NCBI GenBank assembly: GCA_965199815.1
Contig: CBDATE010000024.1
Location: 496,001 to 560,000, forward strand
DNA: 64,000 nt
Reading direction: 5' to 3'
DNA from: Azotimanducus sp965199815
Lineage (GTDB): Bacteria; Pseudomonadota; Gammaproteobacteria; Pseudomonadales; Azotimanducaceae
Shown: piece after piece, positions 34,670-44,017 of the stretch
Layout of the letters: every line of letters starts with the position of its first letter
Position numbering within the stretch: the first letter of the stretch is position 1
The notes under the pieces: model-generated
What the model was told of the DNA's origin: nothing
Seen by the model: the letters and a program-made list of their open reading frames with translations, nothing else
Databases searched by the model: none
Made by a program: the position numbers and the translations under genes

Positions 34670-37600
34670 GCCAGGCATTGCAGCCACCCGCCGACGCAGC
34701 GATTCGCGACCAGGCCACGCGCTCTCGGGAAAGCTGGATACTGCGCGCACCGGCAGGCTCCGGCAAGACGACCCTGCTGGTCGGCCGCTACCTCGAACTT
34801 CTGAGCCGAGTTGACAAGCCGGAAGAAATTCTTGCCATCACCTTCACGCGCAAGGCCACCGCCGAGATGCGTGAGCGCATTCTCTCCAGCCTCGCAAATC
34901 CGCAGTCGGGTCGCCCCCCTGCCCTTGCCGAAGCTGCCGAGCGCGCCCGACAGCGCAGCCTCGACAAGCGATGGGAGATTATCGCCAACCCGTCGCGGCT
35001 CAAGATCCAGACCATCGACAGCTTCAGACGCAGCCTGGTGGAAGCTGCACCGGTGGAGGCCGGTATCGCGCCTGGCACCGAACTCGTCATCAGCGCCGAA
35101 CACTGGTACGAAGAAGCAATCGAGCGTGTGTTCAGGCTGCTCAAATCCGGCGATGAGCGCACCACATGCCTGGCCGAATTGCTGCATCTCGAGGGCCACC
35201 GTGGTTCGAAAGTCAAGCGCACACTGGTAACCATGCTCGCCAAGCGCGATCAGTGGCACGGCAAGCTGGCGCTGCACGAACTCGATGCGACACCGGAGGG
35301 GGAATCTCCGCGCTGGCTCAGCGAACGCATGGATGCGCTCTGGGCGCTGTTCAGCGAGCATATGTCAACGGATGATCTGGCGCAGCTGCTCGGCCTCGGA
35401 GCAGGCCGGACACACAGCGCATTTCTGTACCAACCCGCTAGCTGGCGCATCCTCGCCGAACTGTGCCTCACCAAAGCGGGCAGGCCGCGCAAGTACCCCC
35501 ATTCAGATCTGGTGCGGGCACCGGATGAGTGCGTCGAGCAGTTGTTCACAGCGATGTCCACCTGGACCGACAAGGACATTCAACGCCTGCACGCAGCGCG
35601 TCTGTTTCCCGACATACGCCCGCTCAAGGGAGAAACCGAGCGTATGACGACCATACTCGCCTGTCTTGACCTGGCGCATCAGGAGTTGCTGGCGCTGTTT
35701 CGCGAGCGCGGTGCGATTGACCTGCTCGAACTCGGCTTCGGCGCTACCCGCGCCCTCGGTGATGACGAACTTCCGAGCGATCTCATCATCGCGCTCGACT
35801 ACTCCATCAAGCATATTCTGGTCGATGAATTTCAGGATACATCGGTGACGCAGACGGACTTCCTGCACAGCCTGATGCGCGAATGGACACCCGGCGACGG
35901 GCGCAGTTTCTTTGCCGTCGGCGACCCCATGCAATCCATCTACGGGTTCCGTGAAGCCGAGGTGGGCCTGTTCTCGCTCGCCCAACAGGAAGGTGTCGGG
36001 CGCATCGTTGCTGCGGGATGGCGCACCATCAAGCTGCATGCGGCGAGCCTGAAGACCAATTTTCGCTCCGATGTGCGGCTCGTTGAATGGGTGAACCGCG
36101 TGTTTCCCGCCGCCATGGGCGATGAGAACGATCTGCCAACCGGCTCGGTGCGCTTCGAGCCGGCTGTCGCAACCCATCACCTGACACCTGCCGATGCACA
36201 CCTCGGCGCAGAGACGCACTTCTTTGCGGCAGCAAACGGAGTTTCGTCCGACCTCAGCGAGGAAACAGCCTTTATCGCCAGCTACGTTGGCCGCCTGTTG
36301 CAGCGCCATGACACGGATCAGATCGCCATTCTCATGCGCAACCGCACCTATTCGTCGGTACTGCTCAGGGCGCTCAGGGAGCATCGGATTGCGTATCACG
36401 GCAACGAACTGGACCCACTCGCCGATGAACCCGTGGTGCAGGATCTGCTGGCGCTCTCCAGAGCGCTGGCATCGCCATGCGACAAGCTCGCGCACTACGC
36501 CTTGCTGCGCGGACCGATCGTGGGGCTTTCGCTGAACTCATTGCGTCACCTGTCAGAACTGCAGAGGCAGGGGATGCGGCTCGCGGACGCTCTGCATGAC
36601 ACCGGATTTCAGGGCCGGTTGACGCACATCGAACGCGAGGGCCTGGCGCGATTGCTCCCCCTGCTGCAAAGCCTGCACAAGGACTATCACCGCCACTGGC
36701 CACGCCCGCTGATTGAGCGGGCCTGGGCGCTCACCGGCTTCGCCGCCCTGTACAGCGATGCCAGATCGCGCAGTTCCGTCGCGGCCACGCTGGCATTGAT
36801 CGAAGAACAGTGTGTTGGCTGGATCGACTTTCCCGCGCTCGAACGCGAACTGGCCACGCTCTACGCACCCTGTACGCCTGCGTCAAGCAAACCCCGACTG
36901 ACTATCATGACCATCCATCAGGTCAAGGGGCTCGAGTTCGATCATGTGCTGCTGCCCTTTGTCACCAAACCGACACGCAGCGATGAGCGTCCGAGCCTGC
37001 GCTGGCGGCAGTCGCAGGAGGGTTTGCTGGCGGCCACGCGGCACGGCAGCGAAGATCCCGGCTCAATCTATACCTGGCTCGAATACGAGCACAAGGCGCG
37101 CATCCTCAATGAAAGCAAGCGTCTGCTATACGTGGCCGTGACACGGGCGAAGAAGAGCCTGTGCCTGACCGGCACGTTCCGCGAAGGGTCGATCAAGGAA
37201 GTTGACGGTACGCCGGTGTTGGGCAACAAGGTATGCCCGCGCGCCGACTCGCTTATTGCGCCCATATGGGAATGCATACAGCAGGAAGCCGAAATACATC
37301 CGGGGCGGCCCGGCGGCACATCGCGGCCAGCGAAACCCATACCGACGAAGCATGCATTGACGCGCCTCGCGAGTGGTTTTACAGCGCAGCCGGAATTCGA
37401 ACTCCCCGTGCTGCAGGTTGCCGATGCCCTCAACCTGCCCGGCGAGGACAGCGCACAGGCACACCGGCAGGAGCAGCAGCAGGAGGAGGCACCTTCGCAA
37501 TCGATTCTCGGCGCATGGAAAGCGCGCAAATCCATCGCCGTCGGTACTGTGGCGCACGAGGGGCTCAGATGGCTGTCAGCGCATCCGGGCGAAGGCGACA

Positions 37601-38091
37601 TACAGGAACGCATCGAGGCCATACGCCCGCTGCTTGTCGCCTGGCTGAAGCGGTCAGGGCTCGAGGACAAGTCGCGTACATCAGCGCTCGGGCAGGTGAT
37701 ACAACATCTTGTGCGCACACTGCATCACCCGCAGGGTGCATGGATTCTGAAACCACGCACATCGGGGGAGTCGGAGAGTGCCTTCAGCCTGGTAATCGAC
37801 AACCGCCTCGCCAACCTGCGCGTGGACCGCACCTTCGTCGAAGACGGCATCCGCTACATCATCGACTACAAGACCGCCACACCGAGACGCAAGGAGTCTC
37901 GTGCGGACTTTTGTGCCCGCCAGATACGCGAGCACGAGGCGCAACTCGGGCGCTATCAGGCCGTATTCGCAGCACTCGACAAGAAGCCGATTGTTACCGC
38001 CCTGTTCCTCACCAGCCTGCCCGAACTGGTGGAAGTTCCCCTGGCGCACGGGACATTGGCGCACGGGACACTGGCGCACGGGACACCCTGA
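34666..38091 (+). CDS. AddA-like UvrD-family helicase-nuclease
   Basis: 1141-residue helicase-nuclease that with AddB resects double-strand breaks. Walker A APAGSGKTTLLVGRYL near residue 21, motif Ia ITFTRKATAEMRERI, Walker B ILVDEFQDTS, motif III AVGDPMQSIYGFREAEV, motif V LTIMTIHQVKGLEFDHVLLP and motif VI LLYVAVTRAKK are present. The C-terminal nuclease keeps RVDRTFVEDGIRYIIDYKTA. The end has three LAHGT units coded by a 15-bp tandem repeat at 38041-38087. The last 486 bp of the gene are duplicated downstream. Confidence 0.93.
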   Translation: MSQALQPPADAAIRDQATRSRESWILRAPAGSGKTTLLVGRYLELLSRVDKPEEILAITFTRKATAEMRERILSSLANPQSGRPPALAEAAERARQRSLDKRWEIIANPSRLKIQTIDSFRRSLVEAAPVEAGIAPGTELVISAEHWYEEAIERVFRLLKSGDERTTCLAELLHLEGHRGSKVKRTLVTMLAKRDQWHGKLALHELDATPEGESPRWLSERMDALWALFSEHMSTDDLAQLLGLGAGRTHSAFLYQPASWRILAELCLTKAGRPRKYPHSDLVRAPDECVEQLFTAMSTWTDKDIQRLHAARLFPDIRPLKGETERMTTILACLDLAHQELLALFRERGAIDLLELGFGATRALGDDELPSDLIIALDYSIKHILVDEFQDTSVTQTDFLHSLMREWTPGDGRSFFAVGDPMQSIYGFREAEVGLFSLAQQEGVGRIVAAGWRTIKLHAASLKTNFRSDVRLVEWVNRVFPAAMGDENDLPTGSVRFEPAVATHHLTPADAHLGAETHFFAAANGVSSDLSEETAFIASYVGRLLQRHDTDQIAILMRNRTYSSVLLRALREHRIAYHGNELDPLADEPVVQDLLALSRALASPCDKLAHYALLRGPIVGLSLNSLRHLSELQRQGMRLADALHDTGFQGRLTHIEREGLARLLPLLQSLHKDYHRHWPRPLIERAWALTGFAALYSDARSRSSVAATLALIEEQCVGWIDFPALERELATLYAPCTPASSKPRLTIMTIHQVKGLEFDHVLLPFVTKPTRSDERPSLRWRQSQEGLLAATRHGSEDPGSIYTWLEYEHKARILNESKRLLYVAVTRAKKSLCLTGTFREGSIKEVDGTPVLGNKVCPRADSLIAPIWECIQQEAEIHPGRPGGTSRPAKPIPTKHALTRLASGFTAQPEFELPVLQVADALNLPGEDSAQAHRQEQQQEEAPSQSILGAWKARKSIAVGTVAHEGLRWLSAHPGEGDIQERIEAIRPLLVAWLKRSGLEDKSRTSALGQVIQHLVRTLHHPQGAWILKPRTSGESESAFSLVIDNRLANLRVDRTFVEDGIRYIIDYKTATPRRKESRADFCARQIREHEAQLGRYQAVFAALDKKPIVTALFLTSLPELVEVPLAHGTLAHGTLAHGTP

Positions 38092-38693
38092 ATCACAGGC
38101 TTTCCCGTATCTGGCTGGAAGATATGTCGAAGCGAAAAGCGTCGGGGACGTACACGAACGCATCGAGGCCATACGCCCGCTGCTTGTCGCCTGGCTGAAG
38201 CGGTCAGGGCTCGAGGACAAGTCGCGTACATCAGCGCTCGGGCAGGTGATACAACATCTTGTGCGCACACTGCATCACCCGCAGGGTGCATGGATTCTGA
38301 AACCACGTGCATCGGGGGAGTCGGAGAGCGCCTTCAGCCTGGTAATCGACAACCGCCTCGCCAACCTGCGCGTGGACCGCACCTTCGTCGAAGACGGCAT
38401 CCGCTACATCATCGACTACAAGACCGCCACACCGAGACGCAAGGAATCTCGTGCGGACTTTTGTGCCCGCCAGATACGCGAGCACGAGGCGCAACTCGGG
38501 CGCTATCAGGCCGTATTCGCAGCACTCGACAAGAAGCCGATTGTTACCGCCCTGTTCCTCACCAGCCTGCCCGAACTGGTGGAAGTTCCACTGCCGCACG
38601 GGACACTGGCGCACGGGACACTGGCGCACGGGACACCCTGAATCACAGACTTTCCCGTATCTGGCTGGAAGATATGTCGAAGCGAAAAGCGTC
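37606..38693. repeat. 538-bp tandem duplication of addA 3' end and nadD-like 3' end
   Basis: Bases 37606-38143 and 38156-38693 are almost identical, offset 550 bp. Each copy contains the nuclease end of addA, the LAHGT repeats, its stop, and about 50 bp of the convergent CinA/NadD gene end. Because the unit includes both convergent gene ends, both complete genes survive at the outer edges, with one broken copy of each inside. Confidence 0.95.
38156..38641 (+). pseudogene. Duplicated addA 3' fragment (orphan nuclease domain)
   Basis: An open frame coding the AddA C-terminal nuclease domain (ERIEAIRPLLVAWLKRSG to LAHGTP), including RVDRTF and IIDYKTA. It lacks its own start and ribosome site; the frame is joined upstream to addA DNA read out of frame. 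It is probably silent, although the nuclease residues are unbroken. It ends 1 bp from the stop of the convergent NadD-like gene. Confidence 0.85.
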
Positions 38694-39767
38694 TCCGGAG
38701 ATGCCCTCACAGCGAGCGAGGAGTGCCGCGGGCACATCAAGGTTTTCGAGCGACTGAAAGCGACCATCCACCAATCTGGGGAACACCAGAAAGCGTGTTG
38801 TACAGCGCTCGAACTCGCGCATGCTGTTGCTGAAATCGGCCGCATCCCGATAGTAGTGGCGATCAGCAATGCGCGCGAGGGTATCCACGCCGACCAGAAA
38901 GGTGGTGCCCCTGAAGGCTTTGGCCTTCTCGACAAACATCGGCAGGCGTGTCAGCCACAACGGATACCTGTCGGCGAGTGCTGCCGCGCGTCGGTTGATC
39001 TCGACATAATCAAGCGGCGGCTTGTCGGCGTTGGCGATGCACAGTTCCAGCGCCACCTGACAACCAAGGTACTGTTCGGCGTGGGCGATCATCGCCTCGT
39101 GTCCTGCGTGCAGGGGGTTGAAGGCACCGCTCAGGAGCGCTCCGGGAGGCTCATCCACGCCTGATACTACGCCTGATACTGGCAGGCAGGTGCGCTCAGC
39201 CCATGCCAATTGCGCCAATTCCCTGTCGCCTGCCTGGCTCTCGAGGGTCACTTCGTCCTCTGGCGACAGCAGTGAACGCCAGTCGCCCGTACCGAGCAGA
39301 CACTCGCTCAGGAACTCGATGGCCACCCTGGCGAGCAGCGCTTCTTCTGCTTGCCGGTCTCGGTGCGGGTTCGGTACGAGGTTGAGACGGCGCGTCTCGG
39401 TGTGTGTCTGCACACAGATGTGTGCCCGATTCACGCCGCGCCTGACACGGTTCGTCTCGAGGGCGGCGGTGAGGCCGAATCCGAACAGGCAACGCTTGTC
39501 GGCATCGGAACAGGGTGCAAGCTGGCGAGAACGAGCATGGGCGAGCATTCCGAGAGCCCCGGCTACCTCTGGTTGTGTGCTGGACTCGATGTGGCCAATC
39601 AGATCTGCAAGCGCGACAGCACTATAGGGAACGCGCGCTTCGAGCACAGTTGCCGATGCACCCGGCAGTGTGAGCAGATCGGAGAGCAGGCGACTGCCAC
39701 CGCCTGTGAGGTACAAGACCCCTCGCCAGTCGGACTCGTGAAGTTGCCGGACGGAAGACAGATTCAC
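38643..39767 (-). CDS. CinA-like amidase domain fused to NadD-like nucleotidyltransferase
   Basis: 374 residues from a GTG at 39767 that overlaps the hydrolase stop (GTGA). Residues 1-150 resemble the CinA/PncC nicotinamide-nucleotide amidase domain (YLTGGGSRLLSDLLTLPGAS, EARVPYS). Residues 200-374 are a nucleotidyltransferase with GAFNPLHAGHEAMIAHAE as the HxGH motif and ISSSQIRESL as the ISSTxIR motif of NMN/nicotinate mononucleotide adenylyltransferases. The pairing suggests pyridine-nucleotide salvage. The final codons overlap a hairpin-like sequence related to the GGGAAA element. Confidence 0.82.
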   Translation of the reverse strand: MNLSSVRQLHESDWRGVLYLTGGGSRLLSDLLTLPGASATVLEARVPYSAVALADLIGHIESSTQPEVAGALGMLAHARSRQLAPCSDADKRCLFGFGLTAALETNRVRRGVNRAHICVQTHTETRRLNLVPNPHRDRQAEEALLARVAIEFLSECLLGTGDWRSLLSPEDEVTLESQAGDRELAQLAWAERTCLPVSGVVSGVDEPPGALLSGAFNPLHAGHEAMIAHAEQYLGCQVALELCIANADKPPLDYVEINRRAAALADRYPLWLTRLPMFVEKAKAFRGTTFLVGVDTLARIADRHYYRDAADFSNSMREFERCTTRFLVFPRLVDGRFQSLENLDVPAALLARCEGISGDAFRFDISSSQIRESL

Positions 39768-40693
39768 GCCGTCGGCGCGTCCCCTGGCGTAGCCTCCGGC
39801 GCGGATGGCGCGGACAGGAAGTCGCGCGTGACCTGCAGGAATTGCGCAAGCTGGTCGTGATGCACCCAATGTCCAGCATTGGCAAAGGTCTCGACGCGCA
39901 GATTCCCGAAACGCCCGCTGAATTCCTCTTCCGATGCACAAAACTCCGACTGAGCGCCCTGTACCAGAAGCACCGGGCATTGAATGCGCACATGGAATGC
40001 TTCATGTTCCTCGGGACGGTAGGAGCCTGGCGAGAACACCCGCACATAATTATCAAACTTCCAGCTATACGTGCCATCTTCGTTGCAGTTGGCTCCGTGC
40101 AGCGTCAGGTGGCGCGCCTGTTCGGTTGAAAGGTGCGGGTTTTCGGCCTGCATGCGCTTGAAGGCATCCTCGAGCGTCGGGTAGCGCTTCGGCAAGCGAG
40201 CCGAGGCGCTGCGCAGGTCGTTCACCCAGATGCGCATACGCTCATGGTGCGGTATCTTGCTGAACATTTTTCGCATGCGCTTCGACGGACCGAGCCCTTC
40301 GATGACTATCAGCTTTTCCACCAGCTCCGGGTACATACCGGCATACATGAGAGAGACCGAGCCACCCAGAGAATGACCGATGATGGTGACCTTGTCGCTG
40401 GCTACCTGATGCACGAGTTGCGCGATGTCGTAGGCGAAATCCATGTGCGTGTAGCTGCCACCAACCAGCCACTGCGAGTCGCCATGCCCCCTGAGATCAG
40501 GTGCCACTACGTGATAGTCATGACGCAACGCCTCAGCCACCCAGTCCCAGTTGCGACAGTGGTCGCGACCGCCGTGCACCATGAGCATCAGGGGCGCGCC
40601 CTCGTTGCCCCAGTCCACGTAGTGCAGACGCAAACGCTGAGAAAAATATGCTCTTGATGCCGGGCCAGTTTGCATCCGGGTTCCTCGATTCAT
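39764..40693 (-). CDS. Alpha/beta hydrolase
   Basis: 309-residue hydrolase of unknown substrate. Nucleophile Ser in IIGHSLGGSVSLMYAG, oxyanion region MLMVHGGRDHCRNWD, APDLRGHGDSQW, Asp probably in LVQGAQSEF or later, and His in FANAGHWVHHDQ. The start MNRGTRMQTG at 40693 is one of two close ATGs; six codons later is another. Coupled through a GTGA overlap to the CinA/NadD fusion. Confidence 0.88.
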   Translation of the reverse strand: MNRGTRMQTGPASRAYFSQRLRLHYVDWGNEGAPLMLMVHGGRDHCRNWDWVAEALRHDYHVVAPDLRGHGDSQWLVGGSYTHMDFAYDIAQLVHQVASDKVTIIGHSLGGSVSLMYAGMYPELVEKLIVIEGLGPSKRMRKMFSKIPHHERMRIWVNDLRSASARLPKRYPTLEDAFKRMQAENPHLSTEQARHLTLHGANCNEDGTYSWKFDNYVRVFSPGSYRPEEHEAFHVRIQCPVLLVQGAQSEFCASEEEFSGRFGNLRVETFANAGHWVHHDQLAQFLQVTRDFLSAPSAPEATPGDAPTA

Positions 40694-40871
40694 GCGGATG
40701 AACGGGGAATTATATCCGGCGACAGTTCCTTCAACCGAGACCCTGTGCTCAGGAAGCAGGGCGATTCCGAAGTTACGAGTAGGTGATTGATGTATCACAG
40801 AGAAGGGTAAGCACTGGACACGGAGTTGTAGATGTGTCAAGCTGGAGAGGTCGAAGTGCAGGAATTGGGTG

Positions 40872-42653
40872 ATGGGCAGGCCGACCACGGCAAGCAAAGT
40901 GGTGCTCAAGGAAATACGGGTGCGTCCGGTGCGTACTGCCGAGGAGCGTGCTGAATGGGACGATTTGATGAGTCGGCACCACTATTTGGGCTTTCGGTGT
41001 CTGTTTGGGGGCGGAGTTCGGCATGTAGCGGAAACGCGGGAGGGTCGTTGGGTAGGGTTGCTGGGCTGGGTATCCGGTTCATTCAAGGTGAAGGCGCGGG
41101 ACGAGTGGATAGGGTGGGCCCCGGAGCAGCAGTTTCGGCGTTTGTATTTGGTGGCGAATAACACGCGATTTTTGCTGCTTCCGGGGTATAACGGCGGGAA
41201 CCTGGCATCACGAGTGCTGTCGTTGTCACTGCGGCGGTTGAGCGGGGACTTTGAGGCGTTTCGCGGGGTACCGGTATTGCTTGCAGAAACATTTGTTGAC
41301 CCGACGAGGTTTCACGGCGGGTGCTATCGGGCGGCAAACTGGACTCTGCTTGGCGAGACGCGCGGGTACGCGCGCGTTGGTGGCAAGTGGGAGCAGCACG
41401 GGGTGCCAAAGCAGGTGTTTGTGCGCCCCCTGTGTGGCGCAGCGCAGGCGATGCTGCGCGGGCTTGACGAGCCGGTGCCCGGTCTCGGTTCTGTGGGGGC
41501 ACCGCCGCCACCGGGGCGTTTGCGGAGCTTGTATCAGTCGCTGAGCGAGGTGCCTGAGTATCGTGCTGCGCGGGGTATCCGGCATCCGCTGGCGAGCATT
41601 CTGGCGGTGGCGGTGGCGGCCAAGCTGGCGGGCGCTCAGGGAGTGACCGCGATTGCCGAGTTCGCGCGGCGGCTTGACCAGCGCCAACTGGCGGCGATAC
41701 GAGCGTTCAAAAGCCCCTCCCTGGGCTGCCGGGTACCGGTCTCGAAGACTTCCCTGCATCGCGTGTTGTCGCAACTCGACCCTGATGCCCTGGACAAGGC
41801 TGTACGCCGCTGGACTGCTGCATACCGATTACCACAAACAGCACTTGCCCTTGACGGCAAATCAAGGCCCATCAACCGCCCCGGTCACAGTGACTCCACT
41901 CGTATGATGATCGCGGCTGTCGAACACGGGACCGGGATGGTGCACGGACAAGTCGCCTCCGATTCTGCCGGTGGCGAGATACTCGGAGTGCGTCGTCTGC
42001 TCACCGAACTTGGAGTGCGTGGACACACCATCACGCTGGACGCTCTGCACAGTTGCCCGGAGACCGCACACCTGATCGTCACCGGTGGTGGCGATTACGT
42101 GATGCCCGTCAAAAGCAATCGTCCCACCCTGCTTGATGACATCCGTACCTTCAACTTCGATGCCGAGCCGAAGCGACGCACACTGGAGAAGGCACACGGG
42201 CGTATCGAGCAGCGTGAATGTGCACTCATCGACCTCACCCAATACTCCCCCGATCTTGCCGCCCTTCCCGGACGCCAACAAGCGTTCCGAATCACGCGCC
42301 AGCGCACCGTGATACGCAGCGGCACAACAACTCCCCACACCACAAGCACCGAATACGCCTACGGACTTACCTCCTTGTCCCCAGAGCGTGCTGGCCCCTC
42401 TGAAATCCTCGCGCTCAATCGCGGCCACTGGGAGATAGAAAACTGCCTCCACCATGTGCGCGATGTCTCCTTCGACGAAGACCGCTCCCGTGTGCGTGTT
42501 GGTGCCGGGCCGCGCAATCTCGCCTGCCTGTCCAATGTCGCCATCTCCATCGTGCGACTCCACGCCCGCTTCCGTCACCAGCCCGAAGCTCAGCGACACT
42601 ACGCCGCCAGGCACGACGAAGCTTTGCAGGCAGTGCTCGACTCAACCCTCTGA
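40872..42653 (+). CDS. DruA-like (DUF4338) domain fused to ISAs1-family transposase
   Basis: 593-residue fusion. Residues 1-200 resemble DUF4338, the domain of Druantia DruA: EWDDLMSRHHYLGFR, LLGWVSGSFKVKARDEWIGW, RLYLVANNTRFLLLPG, ASRVLSLSLRRLSGDF and ETFVDPTRFHGGCYRAANW. Residues 220-593 are an ISAs1-type transposase: HPLASILAVAVAAKLAG, ALDGKSRP (first Asp), HTITLDALHSC (second Asp) and RGHWEIENCLHHVRDVSFDED (Glu). The catalytic DDE triad seems complete. I could not find terminal inverted repeats or a target duplication. The start has AGGA upstream; a GTG one codon earlier is possible. Confidence 0.85.
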   Translation: MGRPTTASKVVLKEIRVRPVRTAEERAEWDDLMSRHHYLGFRCLFGGGVRHVAETREGRWVGLLGWVSGSFKVKARDEWIGWAPEQQFRRLYLVANNTRFLLLPGYNGGNLASRVLSLSLRRLSGDFEAFRGVPVLLAETFVDPTRFHGGCYRAANWTLLGETRGYARVGGKWEQHGVPKQVFVRPLCGAAQAMLRGLDEPVPGLGSVGAPPPPGRLRSLYQSLSEVPEYRAARGIRHPLASILAVAVAAKLAGAQGVTAIAEFARRLDQRQLAAIRAFKSPSLGCRVPVSKTSLHRVLSQLDPDALDKAVRRWTAAYRLPQTALALDGKSRPINRPGHSDSTRMMIAAVEHGTGMVHGQVASDSAGGEILGVRRLLTELGVRGHTITLDALHSCPETAHLIVTGGGDYVMPVKSNRPTLLDDIRTFNFDAEPKRRTLEKAHGRIEQRECALIDLTQYSPDLAALPGRQQAFRITRQRTVIRSGTTTPHTTSTEYAYGLTSLSPERAGPSEILALNRGHWEIENCLHHVRDVSFDEDRSRVRVGAGPRNLACLSNVAISIVRLHARFRHQPEAQRHYAARHDEALQAVLDSTL

Positions 42654-42871
42654 ACCAACCCCGCGGGGACCCCATCCCCCTGCCGGTGGTCTGCTCGCAG
42701 CGCCGGGAATCAGCCTCCTCGGCCAAAAAACCCCGCACATCCCTCTCATCAACCTGCCGGGTGGCCCGCCAAGTACCCCTCCGAGGCCATCCATCTCCAC
42801 TATCCCTACCCACACCAACCCGGCACACCTGCCCTCCCTCTCACCTCGGTTGAACACGGAATTGCCTTGGC

Positions 42872-44017
42872 TCAGGAAGCGTACTCGCGGATCAATCCAA
42901 GAACCCCTTCACTGGTTTCAGGGTCAGTCGGCTGATCATCAAGCCCGGCCACGCGAACGCTCCAGTTGGAGCCGAGCTCGGCCATCAGCAACTTGAATTG
43001 AATGGTATCGCCTCGCCCGAACCGAAGCATGCGACTGAGGAAGCCCGGAGCCTGCCCTTCAAGCATCTTCTTTTTGGAAATGGAAGCGAAAATGACCCGT
43101 CCTTCCCTGTCCAGATCCTCAACCTCGGCACCGGCCTCGTCGAGAGCCAGGCGAACCGTTGCCCAGGCACGCTCGAAATCCAGTTCGAGCACCAGGAGCG
43201 GTGCCTGGTTTTCGCCGTATTCGATACGCGCCTTGGGGCGTGCGCGCACATCCGCACCCACCAGTGAGACCGCAGAAGCGCCGAGATTCGAGCCAAGATA
43301 ACGGCCACTTTCCAGCAGGATGGCACCTTCAAGCGCTGCATCAAAAGAGGCATCCGGCCACTCCCTCTGTTCCAGCAAATCTGCATCTGACTGATGACGC
43401 GCGTGTATCTCGGTAGTGGATTCGCGCAGGCTCGACTCGAGGCGAAACACGAAACGATCCTGCGAGCCAGTCGGCACCTCGCCACGCGAATCGCGAATCA
43501 ATATCTGTGCCGGACTGCCACCGCTTTCCGAAACCGAAATCCAGCTGGTTGCCACCTGTCCATACAGCGGTGCCTCGCCTTCGGCGCGAATGCCGAATTC
43601 GGAGAGGAATTGCATGAACTTCGGCCAGACTTCAGATACAGGTTCCGGCACCAGCAGCCACTGGCGCTCACCCAAACGCTGCATCCTGATGCTCTCGCCC
43701 TCACGCAATCCGTAGAGCACCTCGGGCTGTGGCGGCCCATCAGGATAGAATCTGGCTTCGGCATCGGGCGAAATACTCGGTACCTGTACGCCCCCCTCGA
43801 TAGATGCCAGCCCCAGATCCGGGGGCACTGTCAATGGTTCGTGGCTGATCGCATCGAGGTAGTCGTCAGACCGATCCACGATCAGCCCGCGGTCGTCACC
43901 AAACCAGGCGCATCCCGACAGACTGAGCACCGCCCAGATCATGCCGGACACGACACGCAAAGAACCGCCAGAGCGAGGGCGGAGCAAGAAGCCTGTTGGC
44001 TGACACAGTTCACTCAT
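42872..44017 (-). CDS. bamC: Outer-membrane assembly lipoprotein BamC
   Basis: Lipoprotein subunit of the BAM complex that inserts beta-barrel proteins into the outer membrane. 381 residues; signal peptide ends in lipobox LSGC with Cys 36. The mature N-terminus (DRGLIVDRSDDYLDAISHEP) matches the extended region that binds BamD, followed by two helix-grip domains (RQWLLVPEPVSEVWPKFMQF and LELDFERAWATVRLALDEAG). The ATG overlaps the dapA stop as ATGA, the usual dapA-bamC order. The 218 bp between its stop and the transposase gene hold nothing I recognise. Confidence 0.92.
   Translation of the reverse strand: MSELCQPTGFLLRPRSGGSLRVVSGMIWAVLSLSGCAWFGDDRGLIVDRSDDYLDAISHEPLTVPPDLGLASIEGGVQVPSISPDAEARFYPDGPPQPEVLYGLREGESIRMQRLGERQWLLVPEPVSEVWPKFMQFLSEFGIRAEGEAPLYGQVATSWISVSESGGSPAQILIRDSRGEVPTGSQDRFVFRLESSLRESTTEIHARHQSDADLLEQREWPDASFDAALEGAILLESGRYLGSNLGASAVSLVGADVRARPKARIEYGENQAPLLVLELDFERAWATVRLALDEAGAEVEDLDREGRVIFASISKKKMLEGQAPGFLSRMLRFGRGDTIQFKLLMAELGSNWSVRVAGLDDQPTDPETSEGVLGLIREYAS

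Noticed and set aside
40694..42871. Terminal inverted repeats of the ISAs1-type element
   Set aside because: I compared the flanks of the transposase gene and found no convincing matching ends or target duplication, so no element borders are reported.
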